A stretch of DNA of 48,244 bases from Bryobacterales bacterium (lineage in GTDB: Bacteria; Acidobacteriota; Terriglobia; Bryobacterales; Bryobacteraceae). The stretch covers positions 1 to 48,244 of the forward strand of contig JAFAQY010000047.1 of NCBI GenBank assembly GCA_019261985.1. Direction: 5' to 3'. The notes below the pieces were generated by a model, which searched no databases, had not been told where the DNA came from, and was given only the letters and a program-made list of their open reading frames with translations. Within the stretch, counting starts at the first letter, position 1, and each line of letters starts with the position of its first letter. The position numbers and the translations under genes are program-made. Below are positions 34,794 through 43,452 of this stretch, piece after piece.

Positions 34794-34819
34794 TATATTT
34801 CGATGATAGTAGAAATATA
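34794..34819. promoter_or_regulatory. Inverted repeat upstream of arsR, candidate ArsR operator
   Basis: TATATTTC (34794-34801) and GAAATATA (34812-34819) are perfect 8-base arms ten bases apart, beginning 17 bases before the ArsR start and in the interval shared with the efflux operon. Size and AT-rich arms fit ArsR/SmtB operators. Confidence 0.6.
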
Positions 34820-34924
34820 GAGAACGTCAAGGCAGCCGACCATGCCACAGGTGTTAACAGTTTCTTAAGTCGAGCGGCCTTATCGTTTTCATAGGGTCTC
34901 GCCTGCCGGTGAGGGGACGTTTTC

Positions 34925-34953
34925 TTGCCCAAGCCGTCCAACCAGCCTAGAAT
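34925..34953 (+). promoter_or_regulatory. Candidate promoter of the metal-efflux operon
   Basis: TTGCCC, 17 bases, TAGAAT, about 30 bases before the first gene of the operon. The -10 matches five of six consensus bases. An AAGGGA ribosome site follows before the ATG at 34987. Confidence 0.4.
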
Positions 34954-34986
34954 TAAAAGAGATACTTCGTTAAAGGGAACCGGTTG

Positions 34987-35331
34987 ATGTTTCGGAAGAT
35001 CACATCTTTCGTTGTGGCTGTCAGCGTAATGCTCCTTCTGCAATTCGCCGACTGCTACGCCATGTCCCAAGACCAGCAGTCGATGCAGTGCTGCCATCAC
35101 ATGCCCTGCAATCCGGCGAACAAGGCGCATGATTGCTGCAAGCACATGGTTTCGGCGCAGGCGCCGAGTGCGCTCCCGGTCATTCATGCCCCATTTGTCG
35201 CGCCGGTTGCGATCGCCGTTGACTGGGTTCCACTCGCCGAGGTCGAGCAGCCCGCCCAGGTAGCCTCGCCCGGCACGCCGCAGCATTCGCCGCCGCCGCT
35301 CTACATCGTTTACGCTTCCCTCCTGATTTAG
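34987..35331 (+). CDS. Exported Cys/His-rich small protein, putative metal binding
   Basis: A 114-residue protein with signal sequence (about 1-22, SFVVAVSVMLLLQFADCYA) followed by MQCCHHMPCNPANKAHDCCKHM, a cluster of five Cys, three His and several Met able to bind soft metals such as Cu(I) or Ag(I). The rest is Pro-rich, with a hydrophobic end PPPLYIVYASLLI. I know no named family. It opens the efflux operon, so a periplasmic metal-capture role is likely, by context. Confidence 0.72.
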   Translation: MFRKITSFVVAVSVMLLLQFADCYAMSQDQQSMQCCHHMPCNPANKAHDCCKHMVSAQAPSALPVIHAPFVAPVAIAVDWVPLAEVEQPAQVASPGTPQHSPPPLYIVYASLLI

Positions 35332-35471
35332 ACCTCCTCCTGAAAGCGTGGTGCGTTTCGCCGCGTCACGTTTGCCGTTTTCTGTTTCCACAACAGTTTT
35401 CTTAATTCGGCCGACCGCGCTTGAACCGCTTGTCATGAGCGGGGAGGCGCATTTTCAGGAGGCTTTTAGCG

Positions 35472-36812
35472 ATGACTTCATTTTTCCAGCGAAAGCGCGC
35501 GCCCCGCCGCGTCGGGAGCGCCATTTACGCCCTGACAGTTTCGGCCTTTCTAGTCGCCTCCTGCTTCGCGCAGGATGCTGATGCCGCGCACAAACATGCG
35601 CCGCCCGCGACCCCGCTTTCCGAACTGCTGAAGGAAGCGGAGCAGAACAATCCGCAAATCCGCTCCGCACAACAGGGCACTCAGGCGGCAAAGGAAATGC
35701 ACGCCCAAGTTTCCGCGCTACCGGACCCGATGTTCCAGCTCCAGCAGGTGAACGCGGGGAGCCCGCGGCCTTTCGCCGGCTACAGCAACAGCGAATTCGC
35801 CTACATCGGATTAGGCGCCTCACAGGATATTCCATATCCCGGCAAGCTGCGCCTCAAAGGAGAGATTGCAAAGCGTGAAGCCGATATCGCCGGCAGCCGC
35901 GCGGATTCGGTGTCTCTCGGCGTACTCGCCGAAATCAAAACCGCCTATTACCAGCTCGCCTACCTCTCGCAGACCCTCGACATCCTTACTAACGACCAGC
36001 AGCTCCTGCGTCAGGTCGAAAGAGCCGCCGACGCGCGTTACCGCTCCGGCATGGGGAACCAGCAGGACATATTACAGGCTCAGGTGCAGCAGACCAAACT
36101 TCTGCGCGATATTTCCATGCACCACCTCGAAGAGGGCAAGCTTCAGGCCCGACTAAAGCAGCTTGTCAATCGTCCACAGTCATCTCCTGACATTCGTCCC
36201 GTAGTGCTGAAGGAGACGCCGCTCCACATGACCTTCGACGAGATTCTCAACGCCGCCGAGGCGCAAAATCCGGACCTCGCCGCCACGCAGCACGCCATCG
36301 ACCGTAATGCGCTTCAGGTGGAAGGGGCGCGTAAGGACTTTGAACCCGACTTCAATATTCAGGGCATGTGGCAGCGCACTGATCCGACGCAGTTCCGCGC
36401 TTATTACCAGATCACCTTCGGCGTGAAGATCCCGCTTCACTACGGCAAGCAACGCGCCGAACTTGCGCAGGCCCAAGCGGAGTTGAGCCAGGCGCGCCGC
36501 GACCGCGAGGCGCAATCGCAGCAGATCGCATCCGACCTGCGCCAGCAGTATGTTATCGCCGAGCAGAGCGCCGAATTGCTGAAGATTAACCGCGAGGGCT
36601 TAATACCGGAATCGCGCACGGGATTCCAGGCGGGCCTCGCCTCCTATCAGAACAACAGGGAGGATTTTCAGCCGTTGCTGAATTCCTATCTCGACATCCT
36701 CCGTCTTGAACAGGAAAACCTTCAGACCCTCGCCGACCACGAGACGGCGATTGCCCGGCTTGAGCAAATCACAGGGTTGTCTCTTGCCGCCGCGACGAAG
36801 GAGAAGGAATAG
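35472..36812 (+). CDS. cusC: TolC-like outer-membrane factor of metal efflux
   Basis: A 446-residue outer-membrane channel protein with signal peptide (about 16-34, ALTVSAFLVASCFAQD). Two outer-membrane-efflux repeats rich in heptad helices follow (LSELLKEAEQNNPQIRSA; LNAAEAQNPDLAATQHAI), with the family hint PYPGKLRLKGE. It works with the adaptor and pump genes downstream, with only a 2-base gap to the next gene. AGGAGG lies eleven bases before the ATG. The His-rich AHKHAPP after the signal is in keeping with metal duty. Confidence 0.88.
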   Translation: MTSFFQRKRAPRRVGSAIYALTVSAFLVASCFAQDADAAHKHAPPATPLSELLKEAEQNNPQIRSAQQGTQAAKEMHAQVSALPDPMFQLQQVNAGSPRPFAGYSNSEFAYIGLGASQDIPYPGKLRLKGEIAKREADIAGSRADSVSLGVLAEIKTAYYQLAYLSQTLDILTNDQQLLRQVERAADARYRSGMGNQQDILQAQVQQTKLLRDISMHHLEEGKLQARLKQLVNRPQSSPDIRPVVLKETPLHMTFDEILNAAEAQNPDLAATQHAIDRNALQVEGARKDFEPDFNIQGMWQRTDPTQFRAYYQITFGVKIPLHYGKQRAELAQAQAELSQARRDREAQSQQIASDLRQQYVIAEQSAELLKINREGLIPESRTGFQAGLASYQNNREDFQPLLNSYLDILRLEQENLQTLADHETAIARLEQITGLSLAAATKEKE

Positions 36813-36814
36813 TC

Positions 36815-38401
36815 ATGAAGACCTACCGCACAGCATTCCTGATAGCCCTGACCGGGAATGTCCTTCTCGCCGGAGCCTTGGCTTTCTTTTGGTGGCGGTC
36901 ACATGCCGGAGAGGGAACGACCCTCCGCCAGGCGCTGCCCCAGGCCATCCGTTCGGTTCTGCCGGAAAGCCTGCAACCGGCAACGCAAACGACCGCTTCG
37001 CCCGCCCCCGGTGTCGCTCCAACAGAGCCTGCATTGGTGCCGGTACAAATATCGCCGCAGCGCCTTCAGAGCATCGGCGTGAAGCTCGGGCGCGTTCAGC
37101 GAAAGGAAATCGCTGATGAAATCAACACCGCTGGGAACGTCGCGCTCGATGAGACCCGCTTGTCGTATGTTCAGGTGCGGTTCCCCGGCTTCATCCAAAA
37201 GGTTTTCGTCGACGCGACCTATCAATCCGTGCGCAAGGGCCAGCCGCTTTTCACGATGTACAGCCCTGACATTGTTGCCACGGAGCGCGAATATCTTGTG
37301 GCGCGACAAAACCAGAAAGAAGTAGCGCACAGCACCATTCCCGGCGTCGCCTCGGGCGCGGCCTCGCTCCTGCAAGCCTCCATCGAGCGGCTAAAGCATT
37401 GGCAGGTTCCGCAAACCGAAATAGACCGGCTGGAATCAACCGGCGAAGTCGGTCAAGAAATCGAAATCGACTCTCCCGTCTCGGGCTACATCACCGAGCG
37501 CAAAGCCTACCCGAGCACCGCCGTTCAGCCCGACATGCGGCTTTACGGTATCGCCGATCTCTCCATTCTTTGGGTCAACGCGCAGGTGTTTCAAAACGAC
37601 CTCGCGCAGGTGAAAGTTGCCGCTCCTGCGACGATCACCGCCGACACCTATCCGGGCCGCAGTTTCCCAGGCCGCGTCGATTTTATCTATCCCGATGTCG
37701 ACATGGCGACGCGCACGGCGCGCGTGCGCATCGTGCTCCAGAACCCAGAGCCGCCGCTCTCTCCGGGCATGTTCGTGAAGGTAGCGTTCAAGTCGCCTAT
37801 GGGCGAACAACTCATCATTCCCGCAAGTGGCGTCCTGCAATCGGGCACTAAACAAATCGCTTTCGTCAACCGCGGCGACGGCTATCTGGAGCCGCGCGAG
37901 GTTCAGCTTGGGAACCGCGTCGGCGACGATTTCGTCGTGCTGAAGGGCCTGAGAGCAGGCGAGCAGATCGTCACTTCTGCCAATTTCCTGATTGATTCAG
38001 AAAGCCAGTTGCAGGCTTCGCTCGGGTCTTATGCTCCGCCTCCGCCCGGCGCAGGCAGCGCAGCAGCAGCGAACGCGCTGAAGGCGAACGCCGATTTGAC
38101 TTCGCAGCCGGAACCTCCGCGCAAGGGGAGCAATGTTGTCCGCGTGAAGCTGACCGATGCGAAGGGAGCGCCCGTCACAGGAGCGCAAGTCTCCGTCAAC
38201 TTCTTCATGGCGGCGATGCCCGCCATGGGCATGGCGGCCATGCGGACCGACGTGAAATGTGCGGACAAAGGCAACGGCCTTTACGAGGGTCCCGGCCAGC
38301 TCGGCAGCGGTGGAACGTGGCAGGTCACGATCACTGCCACCAAGGACGGCCAGACCATCGCCAACAAGCAATTCAGCGTGAACGCGACGGGAGGCATGTA
38401 G
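36815..38401 (+). CDS. cusB: RND efflux membrane-fusion protein with C-terminal Met-rich YtkA-like domain
   Basis: A 528-residue periplasmic adaptor linking pump to channel. An N-terminal membrane helix (about 8-26) leads to the CusB-type core (SIGVKLGRVQRKEIADEINTAG, FVDATYQSVRKGQPLFTMYSPD, DSPVSGYITERKAYPSTAVQ, each in part) and a hairpin with two short helices. After a Pro/Ala linker (about 408-435) a second domain follows (GSNVVRVKLTDAKGAPVTGA) with a Met run MAAMPAMGMAAM at 465-476, resembling YtkA/FixH-like domains. Met clusters bind Cu(I)/Ag(I), so the added domain could hand metal to the pump. Confidence 0.88.
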   Translation: MKTYRTAFLIALTGNVLLAGALAFFWWRSHAGEGTTLRQALPQAIRSVLPESLQPATQTTASPAPGVAPTEPALVPVQISPQRLQSIGVKLGRVQRKEIADEINTAGNVALDETRLSYVQVRFPGFIQKVFVDATYQSVRKGQPLFTMYSPDIVATEREYLVARQNQKEVAHSTIPGVASGAASLLQASIERLKHWQVPQTEIDRLESTGEVGQEIEIDSPVSGYITERKAYPSTAVQPDMRLYGIADLSILWVNAQVFQNDLAQVKVAAPATITADTYPGRSFPGRVDFIYPDVDMATRTARVRIVLQNPEPPLSPGMFVKVAFKSPMGEQLIIPASGVLQSGTKQIAFVNRGDGYLEPREVQLGNRVGDDFVVLKGLRAGEQIVTSANFLIDSESQLQASLGSYAPPPPGAGSAAAANALKANADLTSQPEPPRKGSNVVRVKLTDAKGAPVTGAQVSVNFFMAAMPAMGMAAMRTDVKCADKGNGLYEGPGQLGSGGTWQVTITATKDGQTIANKQFSVNATGGM

Positions 38402-38402
38402 C

Positions 38403-41400
38403 ATGCTTGCCCGATGGATAGAGTGGTGCGCGCGTAATCGCTTCCTTGTTTTCACCGGGACGCTCATGCTCGTGCTCGCCGGCATCTGGAGGCTGCGTCA
38501 AATCTCGCTCGACGCGCTCCCCGACATCTCCGACGTTGAAGTCATTGTTCACACGGAATGGACCGGCGAGCCGCCCACCATCATCGAGGACCAGGTCACG
38601 TATCCGATCGTCACGTCATTGCTGGCAGCGCCACAGGTCAAGGCCGTGCGCGCACAAACGATGTTCGGAGATTCTTACGTTTTCGTCGTATTTCAGGACG
38701 GGACTGACCTCTATTGGGCGCGCTCGCGGGTTGTCGAATATCTGCAACAGATTCAGGGCAAGCTCCCGGAGGGCGTGCATCCGAGCATCGGACCCGATGC
38801 GACCGGCGCGGGATGGGTTTATGAATACGCGCTCGTCGATCACAGCCATCAGCAGAGCCTCGCCGACCTCCGCAGCCTTCAGGACTGGTATCTCCGTTAC
38901 CAGCTCGCGACGGTTCCCGGCGTCGCCGAAGTTGCCACCATCGGGGGATTTGTCCGGCAGTATCAGGTCAATCTCGATCCCGACAAGCTGCGCGCTTATG
39001 GAATTCCGCTTTCAACTGTCATCGACAAAATCCGCGCCAGCAGCAATGAAGTCGGCGGCAGCCTGCTCGAAATGAGCGGCGCCAATTACATGGTGCGCGG
39101 CCTCGGCTCTCTGCATACTCTCGCCGACCTTGAGAATGTGCCTCTCGCCTCGAAAGACGGAACCCCGGTGATGATCCGTGATGTGGCGACCGTCGCTTTC
39201 GGTCCCGATATCCGGCAAGGCGCGGCCGACTGGCAGGGCGAAGGTGAAACCGTCGGCGGCATTATTGTCATGCGCGACGGCATGAACGCGCTCACCGTCA
39301 TCGACGGCGTCAAGGCCAAGCTTGCTGAAATCAAATCCTCGCTTCCCGCAGGCGTCGAGATTGTTGCCGGATATGATCGCTCCGGCCTCATTCACGAGTC
39401 CATCAATACTCTTCAACGCGACCTGATCGAGGAGGCGATCATCGTCAGCCTCGTCATTATCGTTTTCCTGTTTCACTTCCGCTCGGCCTTCGTTCCGATA
39501 CTGACGCTGCCCATCGCCGTGCTCGCGTCCTTCATTCCGATGTATTACCTGCATGTCACGTCGAACATCATGTCGCTGGGCGGCCTTGCCCTAGCGATTG
39601 GCGTGCTCGTGGATGCGGCCATCGTCATGGTGGAGAACGGCTACCGGCATGTCGCGGAAGCGCAGGCAGCGGGTGAGCCAATTGACGAAGCGCGCCGTCG
39701 CGCCATTTTGCTCGACGCGGCCAAGCAGGTAGGCCCCGCGATTTTCTTTTCGCTCGTTATCATCGTGGTCTCGTTCCTGCCCGTATTCCTGCTCGAAGCG
39801 CAAGAGGGCCGGATGTTCAGGCCGCTCGCTTGGACAAAATCGCTCGCCGTGGGATTTTCCTCGCTGCTCGCCATCACGCTCGTTCCGGTACTCATGATCG
39901 TTTTCATCCGCGGCAAGCTGCGACCAGAGGCCCGCAATCCTCTGTCCCGGATTACGCAGGCGATTTATCTGCCTATTCTTCGGCTCTGCCTGCGCTTTCG
40001 AAAAACGACGCTGCTGCTCAACCTGCTTTTCCTGGTTTTCACGCTTCCGCTGGCCCTCAAAATCGGCAGCCAGTTCATGACGCCGCTGTTCGAGGGCTCC
40101 TCGCTCTACATGCCGACGGCGCTTCCCGGCATTTCCATCACGCAGGCTTCGCAGCTTATGCAGGAGCAGGACCGGGTTATCCGGTTATTTCCTGAGGTCG
40201 AAAGCGTTTTCGGCACTGTCGGGCGCTCCGAGAGCGCGACCGACAATGCGCCGCTCGATATGTACGACACGACGGTCATGCTGAAGCCGCGCGAGCAGTG
40301 GCGGGCCGGAATGACCTACGAAAAGCTCATTCAGGAGATGGATGCCAAGCTCAAGTTTCCGGGTCTTTCAAATACCTGGACCATGCCCGTAGAAAACCGG
40401 CTCGACATGGAGTTGACCGGCATCAAGACGCCGCTCGGAATGAAAATTCAGGGACCGAACCTCGACGGCATTCAGCAGGCGGGCGCGCAGGTGCAGCGTA
40501 TCCTGTCCGGGCTTCCAGGTGTACGGTCTGTTTTTGCCGAGCGCGTCAGTCCAGGCTTTTACGTAAACATCGAGGTAAACCGCACCGAGGCCGCAAGGTA
40601 CGGTCTGACCGTCGCTGACGTGCAGCAGGTGGTTACGTCAGGCATCGGCGGCAAGAATATCGCCGAAAACATCGAGGGCCGTCAGCGCTATCCCATCAAC
40701 GTCAGGTACAGCCGTGATTTCCGCGATAACGTCGAGGCCCTAAGCCGCCTGTTGATTGCAACGCCGGGCGGCGCTCAAATACCCATCGGTGAAATCGCCA
40801 AGGTGTCGTTTTCGAGCGGGCCGTCCATGATCCGCGATGAGGACGCGGCGCTCACCGGCTACGTTTATATCGACCTCAATACGACCGATTACGGCAGTTT
40901 CATGACGCAAGCGGACAAGGTGCTCCGGCAGCAGCTCGCGCTTCCGGCCGGCTACACCTACAGATGGTCCGGCGAATACGAATTCGAACTGCGCGCTAAG
41001 GAGCGGCTCGAACTGATTGTGCCGGTCGTGTTCTTCGTGATTTTTGTCCTTCTGTACATGGTGTTTCACTCCGTGGCTGAGGCCGCCGTCCTTATATTTC
41101 CAACCATCTACGCTCTCACCGGCGGTCTCATCCTGCAGCGATACCTCGGGTACAACTTCAGCGTCGCGGTTTGGGTGGGTTATATCGCGCTTTTCGGCAT
41201 CGCTGTCGAAACGGGCGTTGTGATGGTCGTGTATCTACATGAGGCATTGCAACGCCGTCTTGCCTCTGGCGCTCCGCTCACCGAAGCGGTCCTGGAGGCC
41301 GCGGTCATTGAGGGCGCCGTGCACCGGCTCCGGCCGAAACTGATGACCGTAGCAGTTGTGCTCGCGAGCCTCATTCCGATCCTTCGCGAAACCGGCATCG

Positions 41401-41588
41401 GTTCCGATGTGATGAAGCCAATCGCCGCGCCCATTGTGGGCGGAATGATTACCTCCACGATTCACGTTCTTATCCTGGTCCCGGTGTTCTTCGCCATGAT
41501 AAAGCGCCACTCCATCCGGCCTGCGCTAGACACCGAGCCCCCTTCGAAAGGAGCCGCAGATGAAACCTTAGCCGAACAACCGCACTAG
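38403..41588 (+). CDS. cusA: Heavy-metal RND efflux pump, CusA type
   Basis: A 1061-residue inner-membrane proton/metal antiporter of the HME-RND family (twelve helices, two large periplasmic loops). Key features are LPDISDVEVIVHTEW near the N-terminus, the proton-relay Asp404 in LAIGVLVDAAIVMVEN, matching the single-Asp helix 4 of CusA, and Met-bearing segments such as TWTMPVENRLDMELTGIKTP in the porter domain, which suit monovalent Cu/Ag rather than Zn/Co/Ni. One base separates it from the adaptor stop. Full length, no defects seen. Confidence 0.92.
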   Translation: MLARWIEWCARNRFLVFTGTLMLVLAGIWRLRQISLDALPDISDVEVIVHTEWTGEPPTIIEDQVTYPIVTSLLAAPQVKAVRAQTMFGDSYVFVVFQDGTDLYWARSRVVEYLQQIQGKLPEGVHPSIGPDATGAGWVYEYALVDHSHQQSLADLRSLQDWYLRYQLATVPGVAEVATIGGFVRQYQVNLDPDKLRAYGIPLSTVIDKIRASSNEVGGSLLEMSGANYMVRGLGSLHTLADLENVPLASKDGTPVMIRDVATVAFGPDIRQGAADWQGEGETVGGIIVMRDGMNALTVIDGVKAKLAEIKSSLPAGVEIVAGYDRSGLIHESINTLQRDLIEEAIIVSLVIIVFLFHFRSAFVPILTLPIAVLASFIPMYYLHVTSNIMSLGGLALAIGVLVDAAIVMVENGYRHVAEAQAAGEPIDEARRRAILLDAAKQVGPAIFFSLVIIVVSFLPVFLLEAQEGRMFRPLAWTKSLAVGFSSLLAITLVPVLMIVFIRGKLRPEARNPLSRITQAIYLPILRLCLRFRKTTLLLNLLFLVFTLPLALKIGSQFMTPLFEGSSLYMPTALPGISITQASQLMQEQDRVIRLFPEVESVFGTVGRSESATDNAPLDMYDTTVMLKPREQWRAGMTYEKLIQEMDAKLKFPGLSNTWTMPVENRLDMELTGIKTPLGMKIQGPNLDGIQQAGAQVQRILSGLPGVRSVFAERVSPGFYVNIEVNRTEAARYGLTVADVQQVVTSGIGGKNIAENIEGRQRYPINVRYSRDFRDNVEALSRLLIATPGGAQIPIGEIAKVSFSSGPSMIRDEDAALTGYVYIDLNTTDYGSFMTQADKVLRQQLALPAGYTYRWSGEYEFELRAKERLELIVPVVFFVIFVLLYMVFHSVAEAAVLIFPTIYALTGGLILQRYLGYNFSVAVWVGYIALFGIAVETGVVMVVYLHEALQRRLASGAPLTEAVLEAAVIEGAVHRLRPKLMTVAVVLASLIPILRETGIGSDVMKPIAAPIVGGMITSTIHVLILVPVFFAMIKRHSIRPALDTEPPSKGAADETLAEQPH

Positions 41589-41643
41589 CAATGCAAGTTC
41601 AGCAGTCGAATAAATCTCTGAATTCAGAAAGGTGAAACAGTTT

Positions 41644-41969
41644 ATGAGCACTCGAAGACACGTTCTCGCCGCCGCGCTCGCCGTAGCGAGCCTGTTCGCG
41701 ACCGGCGCTTACGCGCAGGATGGAGCGAAGGGCAAACCGATGACCTTCCACGGCAAGGTGGAGGCTGTCACCGACAAGGGACTGACGGTGAACGGCGAAA
41801 GCTCGAAGGCTGGATGGATGCGATGACGATGAGCTATCCCGTGGACAAGCCGGAGGTCCTCAAGAAGGTCAAGGTTGGCGACACGATCATGGCGACCGTA
41901 TATAAAGGAGACATCACGCTTCACAACGTCATGGTCATGCCGGCCAGCAAATCGGACAAGAAGAAATGA
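41644..41969 (+). pseudogene. cusF: CusF-like copper chaperone with a one-base frameshift
   Basis: Signal peptide MSTRRHVLAAALAVASLFATGAYA (in part) and the CusF OB-fold start MTFHGKVEAVTDKGLTVNGE are in one frame, while EGWMDAMTMSYPVDKPEVLKKV and KVGDTIMATVYKGD are in another. The break is at an A-run (41798-41800): one more A would restore VNGEKLEGWMDAMTM. The metal residues of CusF (His, Trp, two Met) would be intact if the frame were joined. This may be a real loss, programmed slippage, or a sequencing error. It stands at the 3' end of the efflux operon, 55 bases after cusA. Confidence 0.8.
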
Positions 41970-42302
41970 TGCGTCCGGAGCGATGCTCCGCGCTGCGCAT
42001 CGCTCTCAGCTTTGCTCACCGTCCAGGATTCGATTTTGAAATCCATGCTCTGATGAGTAAGTGTAATTGCAGCGGCGGCTATTTACGAGAAACGCTGCTT
42101 CGATACAACGATGCCAAAAAGCCTATGTAAACCACTGGTACCAAAGGTGTGGCTCCCCGGCATGGATTCGAACCACGATAAGAACAACTCACGCAGAATG
42201 TGTAAGTTGCAGGCTTTTCAATGGTCTAAAATGCCGCATTGGACCAGAAAAACCGACACTCGTACACGACTCGTACACGAGAAGAGGTGCCGGGACACGT
42301 AT
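41970..42302. other. Gene-free interval with tRNA scar and 11-base tandem repeat
   Basis: Besides the tRNA fragment, CTCGTACACGA occurs twice in tandem at 42259-42280. No coding region is supported. Confidence 0.5.
42150..42177 (-). tRNA. 3' end of a tRNA (T arm, acceptor, CCA), likely att scar
   Basis: On the minus strand: CGTGG-TTCGAAT-CCATG forms a T arm with seven-base loop, followed by CCGGGGA, G and CCA. No matching 5' half (expected TCCCCGG) lies within the required distance, so it is a fragment. Discriminator G and the A at acceptor position 72 recall tRNA-Gln. Such fragments mark one end of integrated elements. No integrase gene is in the window. Confidence 0.6.
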
Positions 42303-42761
42303 TTATGGTCTTCCCAAGGAGCTCCGTCGCCGTGTTGTGGGGATTGGATCACCTGGCGCAATCACCTTCGCTGTCAGCTTCCTCTGCGGAAAATGTTTCC
42401 TGTTCAATGTAGCAATAAACGCGGCATGGCCTTGCTCAGCACACGCGCAAAAGGCATTGTCGTCTGGATCTGGTGAGACATCCACTTCTCCTCGAACAGC
42501 GACGAACTCGGCCTCCTCCCTGAGCAGGTTGATGATCTCGCCGATTAGGATTCGTCGAACGCCGAGTCTGCCAAGGACGGCTTTGTATTCCGAAACGATC
42601 TCTTCCGTCAGCAGCCAAGTGAATGTCCCCTGCTCGAGCCAGTCGCGAAGCAGAGTGGCACTCGCGTTCTTCACCACACGCCCGGATTTAAATCCTGCAA
42701 CGCCAGCGACGAGTACGGACGTATCTATGACTCCTCTAGGCCGTTTTCTTCGACGGGGCAA
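42303..42761 (-). CDS. PIN-domain toxin, start codon unclear
   Basis: A PIN ribonuclease toxin of the COG1569-like group: VIDTSVLVAGVAGF with the first catalytic Asp, LLTEEIVSEYKAVLGRLG, and SPDPDDNAFCACAEQGHAAFIATLNRKHF with the remaining acidic residues. It follows the MerR-like gene, with which it overlaps, as a toxin-antitoxin pair. Oddly, the place where an ATG is expected reads AGGAGTC-ATA-GAT. The nearest in-frame canonical start is TTG at 42761 inside the antitoxin gene, adding a basic ten-residue tail; a second TTG is at 42818. Either translation begins there, or ATA is used, or the gene has lost its start. Confidence 0.75.
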   Translation of the reverse strand: MPRRRKRPRGVIDTSVLVAGVAGFKSGRVVKNASATLLRDWLEQGTFTWLLTEEIVSEYKAVLGRLGVRRILIGEIINLLREEAEFVAVRGEVDVSPDPDDNAFCACAEQGHAAFIATLNRKHFPQRKLTAKVIAPGDPIPTTRRRSSLGRP

Positions 42762-43293
42762 CCGTGATCTCCGGCAGCTTCTTCTTCTCGGCCCGGAAGC
42801 CGCGAATCGCTTCCGCAATCTGGGATTCGGTCACTCCGGACAGGTCTTTCGCTACCGCTTCTAGAGTCCGCGTGAACTCGCGCTTCCATCCAGGTCGCTT
42901 TCGTCCTCGCGGCAGGTCCTGGTAGACGGCTGCCGCTGGAAGCTGTTCTTTGAGTTCATTCGCCAGTTCCCGAAGAGGAATTCGAACTTCGATTGGTTCT
43001 CGGCCTTTCGCCGGGCGCGAGCGCAAAGACAGATAGCGAACCTTCGTTACGTCCTCGTTCCTGAAATCCGGAAGCGCACGCGTGAAAAGGGCGAGCACTT
43101 CGGTCGAGGAACCAAGGGACTCCTTCAGGTATAAGGCGACTTTCGCCTCTAGCAGAAGTCGACGATCGAACCAGTACAGGCTGTTGCGGCGAGTTGGCCG
43201 TAGCACTTTGAACTGGACGAGATTCTGCAGCTCTTTTGGGGGCACGCCCAACACCGCGCTCGCCTGCTTCAGTTTTAGTTCGAGAGCCTCCAT
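42736..43293 (-). CDS. MerR-like helix-turn-helix protein, antitoxin partner of PIN toxin
   Basis: A 185-residue protein. The N-terminal 60 residues (LKQASAVLGVPPKELQNLVQ ... RRNSLYWFDRRLLLEAKVALYL) look like a MerR-type winged helix. The rest is helical and basic, with RPAKGREPIEVRIPLRELANEL and a Lys-rich end. It lies directly before a PIN toxin gene, so it probably both neutralises the toxin and represses the operon. A palindrome 14 bases upstream of the ATG is a candidate operator. The antitoxin role is by context. Confidence 0.72.
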   Translation of the reverse strand: MEALELKLKQASAVLGVPPKELQNLVQFKVLRPTRRNSLYWFDRRLLLEAKVALYLKESLGSSTEVLALFTRALPDFRNEDVTKVRYLSLRSRPAKGREPIEVRIPLRELANELKEQLPAAAVYQDLPRGRKRPGWKREFTRTLEAVAKDLSGVTESQIAEAIRGFRAEKKKLPEITVAPSKKTA

Positions 43294-43306
43294 GTGTCGT
43301 ATATAC

Positions 43307-43323
43307 CATCTATATTTTAGATG
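43307..43323. promoter_or_regulatory. Palindrome CATCTA-TATTT-TAGATG, candidate autoregulatory operator
   Basis: Six-base perfect arms around five bases, in an AT-rich stretch just upstream of the toxin-antitoxin operon. Its position suits the antitoxin as repressor. Confidence 0.4.
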
Positions 43324-43452
43324 CCTAACAAGTCGATGTCAATGTCCGTGGCGCGGCGCCCTGGTGAATCGAAAAGCGTCCTCCAAGACAACTTCTATGA
43401 GAAGTTTCGACCAGGCGAAGAAGCGGTTCCTGCTGAAACATAAAATGAGGGA

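Noticed and set aside
42111-42476. Plus-strand frame containing WLPGMDSNHD
   Set aside because: It is the antisense translation of the tRNA T arm and acceptor, a common source of false small proteins.
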